A DNA stretch of 64,000 bases from UBA7359 sp963976795 (GTDB lineage: Bacteria; Pseudomonadota; Gammaproteobacteria; Eutrophobiales; Eutrophobiaceae), in assembly GCA_963976795.1 (NCBI GenBank), contig CAXBLT010000001.1, positions 186,001-250,000 on the forward strand, written 5' to 3'. Below are positions 55,230 to 63,427 of this stretch, piece after piece. The stretch's first letter is position 1. Each line of letters begins with the position of its first letter. The notes under the pieces were generated by a model. That model saw nothing but the letters and a program-made list of their open reading frames with translations, did not search any database and was not told the DNA's origin. A program made the position numbers and the translations under genes.

Positions 55230-56222
55230 TCAATGAAACTGTTTAAGAAAGCGCAAATCATTATCAAAAAACATTCTCAGGTCATCAACACCATAGTAAA
55301 GCATGGCCAAACGCTCTACTCCCATACCAAATGCAAGACCAGTATACTTTTCAGGATCTACACCCACATTTTTTAAGACGTTGGGATGCACCATTCCACA
55401 ACCAAGCACCTCTAACCAACCTCTTTCACCCATGATATCCACCTCAGCAGAGGGTTCGGTAAAGGGAAAATAAGAAGGTCGGAAACGTATCTGTAATTCC
55501 TTCTCGAAAAAGATCTCCAGAAAATCAACCAACATACCTTTTAGATCGGCAAAAGTAACCGATTCATCGACGATGAGCCCTTCTACTTGATGAAACATCG
55601 GCGTATGGGTCATGTCTGAGTCACATCTATAGACGCGGCCAGGTGCAATAAACCGAAAAGGCGGCTTGTCATTTTGCATGACGCGTATTTGTACCGATGA
55701 GGTGTGTGTTCTAAGCAATCTACCATCTGGAAAGTAGAAGGTATCGTGCATAGCGCGAGCCGGATGGTGTTCAGGAATATTTAAGGCTTCAAAGTTGTGA
55801 TAATCATCCTCAACCTCCGGTCCTTCGGCAACATCAAAACCAATTTGCTGAAACAGTGACTCAATCCGTTCCAAGGTTAATGTGATCGGGTGTAAACCAG
55901 CTCGTTTATTTCCCCGTCCTGGCAAAGTGACGTCTAAACGGCCTTTTTCGATAATTTCCTTGAGCCGCTCATTTTCCAGTAAGGTTTTTCGTGCATCTAT
56001 TGCGTTTTGCACCGCTACTTTTGCAAGGTTAATGACTTGACCTGCTTGAGGCCTTTCTTCTGCGGGGAGTTTGCCAAGCTGTTTTAATTGTTGTGTGAGT
56101 TGGCCTTTTTTCCCAAGATAATCAACTCTAATGAGATCAAGTTGAGAAAGATCAGATGCGGAATCTATCTCTGCAATTGCCTGGACTTTTAGTTTCTCAG
56201 TATTATTCACGTTTGTATCCAA
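55230..56222 (-). CDS. pheS: Phenylalanyl-tRNA synthetase alpha subunit
   Basis: 330 residues. N-terminal coiled coil binding tRNA(Phe), then class II core with FIAPGRVYRCDSDMTHTPMFHQVEGL and EVLGCGMVHPNVLKNVGVDPEKYTGLAFGMGVERLAMLYYGV. It catalyses aminoacylation together with PheT. The start is uncertain: TTG at 56222 in the frame given, or a GTG a few codons in. No ATG is near. It is separated from rplT by a terminator-like hairpin. Confidence 0.95.
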   Translation of the reverse strand: MDTNVNNTEKLKVQAIAEIDSASDLSQLDLIRVDYLGKKGQLTQQLKQLGKLPAEERPQAGQVINLAKVAVQNAIDARKTLLENERLKEIIEKGRLDVTLPGRGNKRAGLHPITLTLERIESLFQQIGFDVAEGPEVEDDYHNFEALNIPEHHPARAMHDTFYFPDGRLLRTHTSSVQIRVMQNDKPPFRFIAPGRVYRCDSDMTHTPMFHQVEGLIVDESVTFADLKGMLVDFLEIFFEKELQIRFRPSYFPFTEPSAEVDIMGERGWLEVLGCGMVHPNVLKNVGVDPEKYTGLAFGMGVERLAMLYYGVDDLRMFFDNDLRFLKQFH

Positions 56223-56330
56223 TATATCGTCGCTACAGACTACTTAGCTCGGGCATCTGACTTCACTCAAACGCCACATCCATACAATCGTATTCTCTCA
56301 CGACCTACTGTACATTCATGTACATAAAAA

Positions 56331-56355
56331 AAGGGAAAGGTTAAGCCTTTCCCTT
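56331..56355 (-). terminator. Terminator between rplT and pheS
   Basis: A perfect 10-bp stem AAGGGAAAGG / CCTTTCCCTT with a 5-base loop, flanked on both sides by A/T tracts; on the minus strand it is followed by TTTTTTTATG. It may stop the thrS-infC-rpmI-rplT transcript or partly read through to pheST. No PheM-type leader peptide with Phe codons was found beside it, so attenuation of the enteric kind is not supported. Confidence 0.8.
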
Positions 56356-56377
56356 TTTTGAATCACTATAAAAAAGC

Positions 56378-56737
56378 TTAATGGGTAAGGCTGGCCTTGG
56401 CCTGTTCAGCTAAAGCGCCAAAAGCATTTTTATCAAATACTGCAATGTCAGCCAGTACTTTACGATCAACTTCAACTGATGCCTTGTTCAACCCATCAAT
56501 AAAGCGGCTGTAAGAAAGCCCATGAACTCGAGCAGCGGCATTAATTCGCGTGATCCAAAGCGAACGAAACTGTCTTTTACGTTGACGTCGATCTCGGTAT
56601 GCATATTGTCCCGCCTTGGTAACGGCTTGCTTGGCAACTCGAAATATATTTTTTCGACGACCGCTATAACCTTTTGCCTGGTCAATTATCTTCTTGTGTC
56701 TGGCGTGTGCGGTAACACCACGTTTTACTCTGGGCAT
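56378..56737 (-). CDS. rplT: 50S ribosomal protein L20
   Basis: 119 residues. The basic start PRVKRGVTAHARHKKIIDQAKGYSGRRKN and RDRRQRKRQFRSLWITRINAAARVHGLSYSRFI are the L20 signature. It binds 23S rRNA early in 50S assembly, and in E. coli L20 represses its own operon by binding the rpmI mRNA. The order infC-rpmI-rplT is kept here. It ends 23 bases before the terminator hairpin. Confidence 0.98.
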   Translation of the reverse strand: MPRVKRGVTAHARHKKIIDQAKGYSGRRKNIFRVAKQAVTKAGQYAYRDRRQRKRQFRSLWITRINAAARVHGLSYSRFIDGLNKASVEVDRKVLADIAVFDKNAFGALAEQAKASLTH

Positions 56738-56752
56738 TGCTTCAATTCCTCT

Positions 56753-56950
56753 CTATAAATACGGAACCATTCGGGCAACTGCCTTCTGGTCACTATCATG
56801 AACTGCAAGCATTCCGCGTAACTGACGTTTACGTTTCGTGCTCTTTTTAGTCAAAATATGGCTACGGTGTGACTGGCCATGTTTAAACTTTCCCGATGCA
56901 GTACGTGAAAATCGCTTTGCAGCACCGCTGTTTGATTTCATCTTGGGCAT
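56753..56950 (-). CDS. rpmI: 50S ribosomal protein L35
   Basis: 65 residues: PKMKSNSGAAKRFSRTASGKFKHGQSHRSHILTKKSTKRKRQLRG. It is a small basic large-subunit protein. It lies 34 bases after infC and 15 bases before rplT on the same strand, so the three share a message, and in related bacteria L20 controls translation of rpmI. Confidence 0.98.
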   Translation of the reverse strand: MPKMKSNSGAAKRFSRTASGKFKHGQSHRSHILTKKSTKRKRQLRGMLAVHDSDQKAVARMVPYL

Positions 56951-56984
56951 TTCAATAACTCCAATTTCAAAATTCTTAATCTAT

Positions 56985-57500
56985 TTATTTCTTTGAGGCC
57001 AAAACCATGACCATTTGTCGACCTTCCATCTTTGGAAATTGCTCCACAGTTCCGTATTCTTCCAGATCGGCTTCTATCCTCTTCAACATCTTTGTTCCTA
57101 ATTCCTGGTGCACCATTTCTCTACCACGAAACCGGAGTGTAATCTTCGCCTTATCACCGTTGCTCAAGAATTTAATTAAATTCTTTAACTTTATCTGGTA
57201 ATCACCATCTTCGGTGCCAGGTCTAAACTTAACTTCTTTAATATGTATCTGCTTTTGCTTCTTTTTAGCAGCGTGTTTTTTCTTGTTCTGCTCGAATATG
57301 AATTTTCCGTAATCCATGACCCGACAAACAGGTGGCTCTGAATTGGGTACAATTTCAACCAGATCTAACTCGGAGTCTTCAGCGATTTGTTGTGCTTCAC
57401 TTATTGACACGACACCTACTTGTTCACCCTCTGCATTTATTAACCTCACCTCTGGTGAAGTTATGTCTTCATTGAGGCGTGTCTGTTTTTCTGCGCTGAT
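56985..57500 (-). CDS. infC: Translation initiation factor IF-3, ATC start
   Basis: 171 residues. The N-terminal domain RLNEDITSPEVRLINAEGEQVGVVSISEAQ and C-terminal VKFRPGTEDGDYQIKLKNLIKFLSNGDKAKITLRFRGREM are typical. The first ATG/GTG in frame would drop 17 conserved residues (RLNEDITSPE). In frame upstream the only plausible start is ATC at 57500, 8 bases after GGAGG; the codon before it is TTT and the one before that is the thrS stop. IF-3 rejects non-standard starts, so this supports autoregulation as known for the AUU-started E. coli gene. Confidence 0.93.
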   Translation of the reverse strand: MSAEKQTRLNEDITSPEVRLINAEGEQVGVVSISEAQQIAEDSELDLVEIVPNSEPPVCRVMDYGKFIFEQNKKKHAAKKKQKQIHIKEVKFRPGTEDGDYQIKLKNLIKFLSNGDKAKITLRFRGREMVHQELGTKMLKRIEADLEEYGTVEQFPKMEGRQMVMVLASKK

Positions 57501-57503
57501 AAA

Positions 57504-59429
57504 TTATTCCTCCAAATTATTGCGACCAAGACGCGCAATATCGCCGTTTAATCGTTCGGTAAGCTTTTCAAGAGACATTGCCCCCAGGTCTTCACCGTCA
57601 CGAGTCCGCACCGCGACAGTATTCTCATCCTGTTCACGCGCACCCAGAATAATTTGATAGGGGACACGTTGCATTGCGTGGTCGCGGATTTTAAGCCCGA
57701 TCGTCTCATTTCTCAAGTCAACTTCGACTCTAAAGCTCTGGTTTTGCAAGATTTCTGCTACTTTTTTTGCATATTCACTTTGTTTTTCCGTAATTGATAT
57801 CACAACCGCCTGAATTGGTGCCAACCAAACCGGAAAAGCACCCGCATAATTCTCTATCAAAATACCGATAAATCGTTCCATCGATCCCACAATGGCGCGA
57901 TGGAGCATTACCGGAACTTGCTTGGTACTGTCTTCGTTAACATAAGAGGCATCCAGACGCTCAGGCATAGAAAAATCGACCTGAATCGTCCCACATTGCC
58001 AGACACGCCCAATACAATCTTTCAACGAGAACTCGATCTTTGGGCCGTAGAACGCACCTTCACCCGGCTGCAATTCCCAATCTAATTCCTTGTTATTTAA
58101 GGCTAATTTCAGTGCTTCTTCGGATTTATCCCAGACCTCATCACTCCCTACCCGCTTTTCTGGTCGCGTTGAAAGCTTAATAATGACGTCATCGAAACCA
58201 AAGTCACGATAGACCTCAAACAGCATATCGATAAACATCGACACTTCTGTCTGTATCTGTTCTTCAGTACAGAAAATATGGGCGTCATCTTGGGTAAAAT
58301 TACGTGCACGCATTAAACCATGCAGGGTTCCGGAGGCTTCATTGCGGTGACAGGAACCAAATTCGGCCAATCGCAGTGGCAAATCCCGATAACTCTTCAA
58401 ACCTTGATTAAAAACCTGAATATGGCAAGGGCAATTCATTGGTTTAATCGCATAGTCACGACTCTCAGAACTCGTCGTAAACATATCATCCCTGAATTTG
58501 TCCCAATGCCCGGAACGTTCCCACAAACTCTGATCGACAACCTGTGGTGTGTTGATCTCTTGGTAACCATGCATTTGCATTTTTGCACTGATATAACGCT
58601 CAATGATTTTATAGATGGCCCAACCTCTAGGGTGCCAAAATACCATGCCCGGCGCTTCTTCCTGAAAATGAAACAAGTCCTGTTTCTTGGCCAATTTACG
58701 ATGGTCGCGTTTCTCGGCTTCAGCAAGTCGATTTAAATAGGCTTTGAGCGCTTTTTTATCCTGCCAGGCGGTACCATAAATGCGTTGTAGCATTTCATTA
58801 TTAGAATCTCCACGCCAATAAGCGCCCGCCAGTTTCATCAACTTAAAAGATTTTATTTTTCCGGTACTGGGTACATGCGGCCCTCGACACAAATCGGTGA
58901 AATCGCCTTGGGTGTAGAGCGAGAGTTCTTCATTATTCGGAATTGATTCAATGATTTGAGCCTTGTATTCCTCACCCAAGTCACGGAAGAAAGCCGTTGC
59001 CTCATCTCTGGTTTTGACCGACCGCGTCACCTCTAAATTGGCCTTGGACAACTCCTGCATCTTTTTTTCTATTTTGACCAAATCTTCCGGGGTGAAGCCG
59101 GGTTCGTAGGCATAGTCATAATAAAAACCATCTTCAATAACGGGACCAATAGTAACCTGTGCTTCCGGGTAGAGTTCTTTAACGGCTTGCGCCATAAGAT
59201 GGGCGCATGAGTGACGAATAATTTCCAATCCTTCAGGATCACGATCGGTAATAATTCTTAAATTACTGTCTTTTTCTATTAAATAGGATGCGTCAACAAG
59301 TTGATCATCAACCATGCCGCCGAGCGTAGCTTTTGCCAGACCTGGGCCAATGGAATCGGAGACTTGCATGACGGTAAGCGCGGAGTCATATTCGCGCTGA
59401 CTATTATCGGGTAACGTAATCGTGGGCAT
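57504..59429 (-). CDS. thrS: Threonyl-tRNA synthetase
   Basis: 641 residues from ATG at 59429, chosen for AAGGAGTG 3 bases upstream, matching the 642-residue E. coli protein; a longer frame to 59465 lacks this. TGS domain, N2 editing domain (RHSCAHLMAQAVKELYPE with the conserved HxxxH-type set), class II core with PMNCPCHIQVF (zinc Cys), RMGEFGSCHRNEASGTLHGLMRARNFTQDDAHIF-like motif 2, and anticodon-binding C-terminus. Its last codons hold the GGAGG of infC; stop TAA is 3 bases before infC's ATC. Confidence 0.97.
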   Translation of the reverse strand: MPTITLPDNSQREYDSALTVMQVSDSIGPGLAKATLGGMVDDQLVDASYLIEKDSNLRIITDRDPEGLEIIRHSCAHLMAQAVKELYPEAQVTIGPVIEDGFYYDYAYEPGFTPEDLVKIEKKMQELSKANLEVTRSVKTRDEATAFFRDLGEEYKAQIIESIPNNEELSLYTQGDFTDLCRGPHVPSTGKIKSFKLMKLAGAYWRGDSNNEMLQRIYGTAWQDKKALKAYLNRLAEAEKRDHRKLAKKQDLFHFQEEAPGMVFWHPRGWAIYKIIERYISAKMQMHGYQEINTPQVVDQSLWERSGHWDKFRDDMFTTSSESRDYAIKPMNCPCHIQVFNQGLKSYRDLPLRLAEFGSCHRNEASGTLHGLMRARNFTQDDAHIFCTEEQIQTEVSMFIDMLFEVYRDFGFDDVIIKLSTRPEKRVGSDEVWDKSEEALKLALNNKELDWELQPGEGAFYGPKIEFSLKDCIGRVWQCGTIQVDFSMPERLDASYVNEDSTKQVPVMLHRAIVGSMERFIGILIENYAGAFPVWLAPIQAVVISITEKQSEYAKKVAEILQNQSFRVEVDLRNETIGLKIRDHAMQRVPYQIILGAREQDENTVAVRTRDGEDLGAMSLEKLTERLNGDIARLGRNNLEE

Positions 59430-59496
59430 GTTCACTCCTTTTTGATTCAGTGGTGACCCCCACAATAGGTCACGTGTAAAAGGTGTTTAAAATAAA

Positions 59497-59520
59497 CAGG
59501 CACCGATTAAACGGTGCCTG
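59497..59520 (-). terminator. Terminator after tRNA-Val
   Basis: A perfect 9-bp stem CAGGCACCG / CGGTGCCTG with a 6-base loop, followed on the minus strand by TTTATTTT. It lies between the tRNA gene and thrS and fits as the 3' end of the tRNA transcript. Confidence 0.85.
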
Positions 59521-59529
59521 AATGTCGTT

Positions 59530-59606
59530 TGGTAGGCACGATGTGACTCGAACACACGACCCCTACCATGTCAAGGTAGTGCTCTAACCAGCTGAGCTAC
59601 GCGCCT
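59530..59606 (-). tRNA. tRNA-Val (anticodon GAC)
   Basis: A 77-base cloverleaf on the minus strand: acceptor AGGCGCG / CGTGCCT with one G-U pair, D-arm AGCTCAGCTGGTTAGAGC, anticodon stem CTACC / GGTAG with loop TTGACAT giving GAC, and T-arm GTGTGTTCGAGTCACAT. CCA is encoded. It reads Val GUC/GUU codons. A terminator follows within 10 bases. Confidence 0.95.
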
Positions 59607-59709
59607 ATTATTTAAAACTATATTACTCTTTCAGGTTCAAGCTAAAAAGCATCCGTACCTAAAGGCGGCATAGCATACAGAAGACTATGGGGGGCTTACA
59701 AGTCCTATC

Positions 59710-61731
59710 TTAACCTGCTTTACTATCGGCTAGTCCTAGTCCGTTTATCTTCATTTTATGGATCTCATCACGAACCTGTGCGGCGGCTTCAAACTCCAGG
59801 TCACGTGCATGTTGATACATTGTTTCTTCCATTTTTTTGATTTTTTTCATCAATAGCTCAGGAGACATGGTTTTATATTCAGCGACATTTTCTGCTACTT
59901 TCTGATAGCTTCGTGAAATCGTGTTTTTGTCGGTATAAGCGCCATCAAGAATATCTGTTATCGCCTTTTTAATTCCCTTGGGTGTAATACCATGTGTTTC
60001 GTTAAACTCGATCTGTTTAACGCGTCGACGTTCTGTTTCATCTATCGCATATTGCATGGAATCCGTTATTTTATCGCCATACAATATGGCCTTGCCGTTC
60101 AGGTTTCTTGCAGCACGTCCAATAGTCTGAATCAATGTCATCCCTGAACGTAGGAACCCTTCTTTATCTGCATCCAGGATCGCCACCAAAGAGACTTCTG
60201 GCAGGTCCAAACCTTCACGCAAGAGGTTAATACCCACCAAGACATCAAACTCCCCTTTTCTAAGATCACGAATAATCTCAACACGCTCAACCGTATCGAC
60301 ATCTGAATGCAGGTAACGCACCTGAATACCATGTTCTGACAGGTAATCGGTTAAATCTTCTGCCATGCGTTTTGTTAATGTCGTGACCAATACGCGTTCA
60401 TCAACCGCTACGCGAAGATTGATCTCTGACAGCAGGTCATCAACTTGTGTCGTAACCGGTCGTACATCGATCTCAGGGTCTATTAATCCTGTTGGCCTAA
60501 CCACCTGCTCAACAATCTTGCCTGAATGTTCTTCTTCATAAGCCCTTGGTGTCGCAGAGACAAATATTGTTTGTGGTGCGAGTCTTTCAAATTCATCAAA
60601 TCTTAATGGGCGATTATCTAATGCAGAAGGCAGACGAAAACCATACTCGATCAGGTTTTCCTTGCGCGCACGGTCGCCTTTATACATGGCCCCTAACTGT
60701 GGCACCGTGACATGACTCTCGTCGATTATCAGCAAGGCATCTTTAGGCAGGTAATCAAGCAAGGTTGGCGGTGGCTGGCCCGCATCGCGCCCGGATAGAT
60801 AGCGCGAGTAATTTTCTATCCCGGAGCAATAACCAATCTCATTGATCATCTCGATATCAAAGCGCGTTCGTTGCTCCAAACGTTGATACTCAACCAATTT
60901 ATTCAGTGATTCGAGTTGTTCCAGGCGTTCTTTTAATTCGACTTTGATCGACTCAACCGCATCCAACAACACCTGTCGCTGTGTCACGTAGTGCGTTTTG
61001 GGATGAATCGTGACACGTGGCAGTTTACGGTTTACTGCTCCTGTTAATGGGTCGAATTGACTGATCGATTCAATCTCGTCGTCAAATAATTCCACGCGTA
61101 TCGCTTCGCGTTCTGATTCCGCAGGGAAGATATCGAGAACATCACCACGCGTACGAAACGTCCCGCGATGGAGCTCGACCTCATTACGCTTGTATTGTAG
61201 TTCCGTCAGTCTGCGTAACAGGGTTCGTTGATCGACTATGTCCCCCTTGTCCAGATGCAACACCATCTTCAGATAACTAGATGGATCGCCCAATCCATAT
61301 ATCGCTGAAACACTGGCAACAATGATCGTATCTCGTCGTTCCAAAATCGCTTTTGTCGCCGACAGCCGCATCTGTTCAATATGCTCATTTATTGAGGCAT
61401 CTTTTTCTATAAAGGTATCTGATGCCGGGACATACGCTTCTGGCTGATAATAGTCGTAATAAGAGACGAAATATTCAACAGCATTATTGGGGAAAAACTC
61501 ACGCATCTCGCCATATAACTGCGCAGCCAGGGTCTTGTTTGGCGCCAGGAGCATAGTCGGTCTTTGCTGTTCCTGGATGACATTGGCGATGGAAAACGTC
61601 TTACCGGAACCGGTAACGCCAAGTAAGGTTTGATAGGCCAATCCATCGACCAAGCCTTCGTTTAAGCCAGCGATCGCGGTGGGTTGATCACCCGCGGGCA
61701 CAAAGTCGGACACTAGTGAAAATTCTTTCAT
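59710..61731 (-). CDS. uvrB: Excinuclease ABC subunit B
   Basis: 673 residues. Walker A GVTGSGKT at 38-45, the beta-hairpin region YYDYYQPEAYVPASDTFIEKDASIN near 92-116, DESHV as Walker B, helicase motifs VGINLLREGLDLPE and IQTIGRAARN, and a C-terminal UVR domain (KKIKKMEETMYQHARDLEFEAAAQVRDEI). It holds DNA damage and recruits UvrC in nucleotide excision repair. No clear LexA box was seen immediately upstream. The region from uvrB to aspC is 209 bases and gene-free. Confidence 0.97.
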   Translation of the reverse strand: MKEFSLVSDFVPAGDQPTAIAGLNEGLVDGLAYQTLLGVTGSGKTFSIANVIQEQQRPTMLLAPNKTLAAQLYGEMREFFPNNAVEYFVSYYDYYQPEAYVPASDTFIEKDASINEHIEQMRLSATKAILERRDTIIVASVSAIYGLGDPSSYLKMVLHLDKGDIVDQRTLLRRLTELQYKRNEVELHRGTFRTRGDVLDIFPAESEREAIRVELFDDEIESISQFDPLTGAVNRKLPRVTIHPKTHYVTQRQVLLDAVESIKVELKERLEQLESLNKLVEYQRLEQRTRFDIEMINEIGYCSGIENYSRYLSGRDAGQPPPTLLDYLPKDALLIIDESHVTVPQLGAMYKGDRARKENLIEYGFRLPSALDNRPLRFDEFERLAPQTIFVSATPRAYEEEHSGKIVEQVVRPTGLIDPEIDVRPVTTQVDDLLSEINLRVAVDERVLVTTLTKRMAEDLTDYLSEHGIQVRYLHSDVDTVERVEIIRDLRKGEFDVLVGINLLREGLDLPEVSLVAILDADKEGFLRSGMTLIQTIGRAARNLNGKAILYGDKITDSMQYAIDETERRRVKQIEFNETHGITPKGIKKAITDILDGAYTDKNTISRSYQKVAENVAEYKTMSPELLMKKIKKMEETMYQHARDLEFEAAAQVRDEIHKMKINGLGLADSKAG

Positions 61732-61940
61732 ATTATGTTTGTTAAGCGAGTCGTTTCTAGTATATTACACGGCCTTTTGGTCAGGGTGACCTTATACCGC
61801 GAAGAACAAAGAAGTACGAGAGCGGCATGCCAAAATATCGAATATTTTTATAATTTTACTTTGTATAATTAATATTAAAATCTGTATGCTCAGACAATAT
61901 ATTAAATCAGAAATCGAAACACCAAATAGAGGCTTTAAAA

Positions 61941-63131
61941 TTGGACATACCATTATCACATCGCGCGCAAAGCATTAAACCATCACCAACACTTGCGGTC
62001 ACTGCACGCGCAGCTGAACTTCGAGCAGAAGGCAAAGATATTATTGGCCTTGGCGCCGGCGAACCTGATTTTGACACCCCGGAACATATTAAAGAAGCTG
62101 CGATACAAGCCCTGAAAAAGGGACAAACCAAGTATACCGCGGTCGATGGCACGGCTGATTTAAAGCTCGCGATTATCAATAAATTCAAACGCGAGAATGA
62201 CCTTGTTTATAACAACAATCAAATCCTCGTGTCTTGTGGCGCAAAACACAGTCTTTATAACCTGTTTCAAGCGACCTTAAATCCAGGCGATGAAATCATC
62301 ATCCCTGCCCCCTATTGGGTTTCTTATCCCGACATGGCAAAACTGGCCGGTGCAGAGCCTGTTATCTTAAAAACCACGATTGCTGACAATTTCAAGATCA
62401 CCCCGGACAAACTACGCGGCGCAATTTCTGATAGAACTAGAATGGTGGTCTTCAATAGCCCATCTAATCCGTCAGGCGTCAGCTATAGTGAAGAAGAACT
62501 AGCCGCACTCGGTGAAGTCTTGGTCGAACACCGCGACATTCTCATAGTAACGGACGATATCTATGAACATATCCTGTGGGGGCAAGATAAATTCGTTAAC
62601 ATCGTCAATGCCTGTCCTGATCTCTATGATCAAACTATCGTCGTCAATGGTGTCTCCAAGGCCTATTCAATGACGGGTTGGCGTATTGGTTACGTCGGTG
62701 GTCCTGAATCTATCATCAAGGGCATGAAAAAAATTCAATCTCAAAGCACTTCAAATGCAAGCTCCATGGCACAGGCTGCCGCAGTAGCCGCATTGGATGG
62801 CGATCAGACCTACATCAAAGAAAGCACCGGGATATTCAAAGAGAGACACGACTTTGTCTTAAAGTCATTACAAGCCATCGACGGTATCAACTGCCTTGCT
62901 TCAGAAGGCACCTTTTACAGCTTCCCCGACATGAATGGTTTGATAGAAAAGCTTGATGGTATTAATAATGACATAGAGCTAGCAGAATTCTTTCTGGAAA
63001 AAGCGGAAGTCGCCATGGTGCCAGGTTCGGCATTTGGCGCACCCGGCTGTATGCGAATATCATTTGCTACCAGCATGGAAAACCTTGAAAAGAGTATGGA
63101 AAGAATCAAGGCCGCGTTAGAAAGCAATTAA
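61941..63131 (+). CDS. aspC: Aspartate aminotransferase, class I/II PLP (type Ib)
   Basis: 396 residues. AAELRAEGKDIIGLGAGEPDFDTPEHIK, NSPSNPSGVSYS, the PLP-binding Lys in NGVSKAYSMTGWRIGYVGG and PGSAFGAPGCMRISFATS place it with the Thermus-type aspartate aminotransferases. It transfers amino groups between aspartate and 2-oxoglutarate; prephenate activity is possible. The start is TTG at 61941, with AGAGG 8 bases upstream; an ATG-started alternative is not available near. It is followed by the tRNA-Asn promoter. Confidence 0.88.
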   Translation: MDIPLSHRAQSIKPSPTLAVTARAAELRAEGKDIIGLGAGEPDFDTPEHIKEAAIQALKKGQTKYTAVDGTADLKLAIINKFKRENDLVYNNNQILVSCGAKHSLYNLFQATLNPGDEIIIPAPYWVSYPDMAKLAGAEPVILKTTIADNFKITPDKLRGAISDRTRMVVFNSPSNPSGVSYSEEELAALGEVLVEHRDILIVTDDIYEHILWGQDKFVNIVNACPDLYDQTIVVNGVSKAYSMTGWRIGYVGGPESIIKGMKKIQSQSTSNASSMAQAAAVAALDGDQTYIKESTGIFKERHDFVLKSLQAIDGINCLASEGTFYSFPDMNGLIEKLDGINNDIELAEFFLEKAEVAMVPGSAFGAPGCMRISFATSMENLEKSMERIKAALESN

Positions 63132-63144
63132 CTAGAATAGAGTG

Positions 63145-63173
63145 TTGACCCTGTCTGAGAGCATCAGTAGACT
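63145..63173 (+). promoter_or_regulatory. Promoter candidate upstream of tRNA-Asn
   Basis: TTGACC at 63145-63150 and TAGACT at 63168-63173 with a 17-base gap, a good sigma-70 layout. Predicted transcription starts near 63180, about 120 bases before the tRNA; the leader holds a small palindrome CAGTTT...AAACTG. Confidence 0.55.
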
Positions 63174-63299
63174 ACGCGTTCTCGAATATACCCCGGTATG
63201 CTTTTATGCCCCGGAGGGATGCAGTCGGTACAGTTTACGAAAACAAACTGTAAGTTAAACGAAGGCATCCGAAACAAATTTAATATTGACGAAGATTAT

Positions 63300-63375
63300 T
63301 CCCCGGTAGCTCAGTCGGTAGAGCGGGTGACTGTTAATCACTAGGTCGGCAGTTCGAGCCTGTCCCGGGGAGCCA
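63300..63375 (+). tRNA. tRNA-Asn (anticodon GTT)
   Basis: A 76-base cloverleaf: acceptor TCCCCGG / CCGGGGA, D-arm AGCTCAGTCGGTAGAGC, anticodon stem GTGA / TCAC with loop CTGTTAA giving GTT, T-arm GGCAGTTCGAGCCTGTC, encoded GCCA end. A terminator follows at once. Confidence 0.95.
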
Positions 63376-63381
63376 AACGAA

Positions 63382-63418
63382 AAGACTTTAAAGAGCAATC
63401 TTTAAGGTCTTTTTTTTT
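63382..63418 (+). terminator. Terminator after tRNA-Asn
   Basis: A 12-bp stem AAGACTTTAAAG / CTTTAAGGTCTT with one G-U pair, a 6-base loop and a run of nine or more T residues to 63418. The gene from the right edge ends at 63428, converging with it. Confidence 0.85.
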
Positions 63419-63427
63419 GCTGAAAAG

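Noticed and set aside
56223..56377. PheM-like leader peptide for pheST attenuation
   Set aside because: The only short frame after the hairpin reads MYMNVQ, with no Phe codons.
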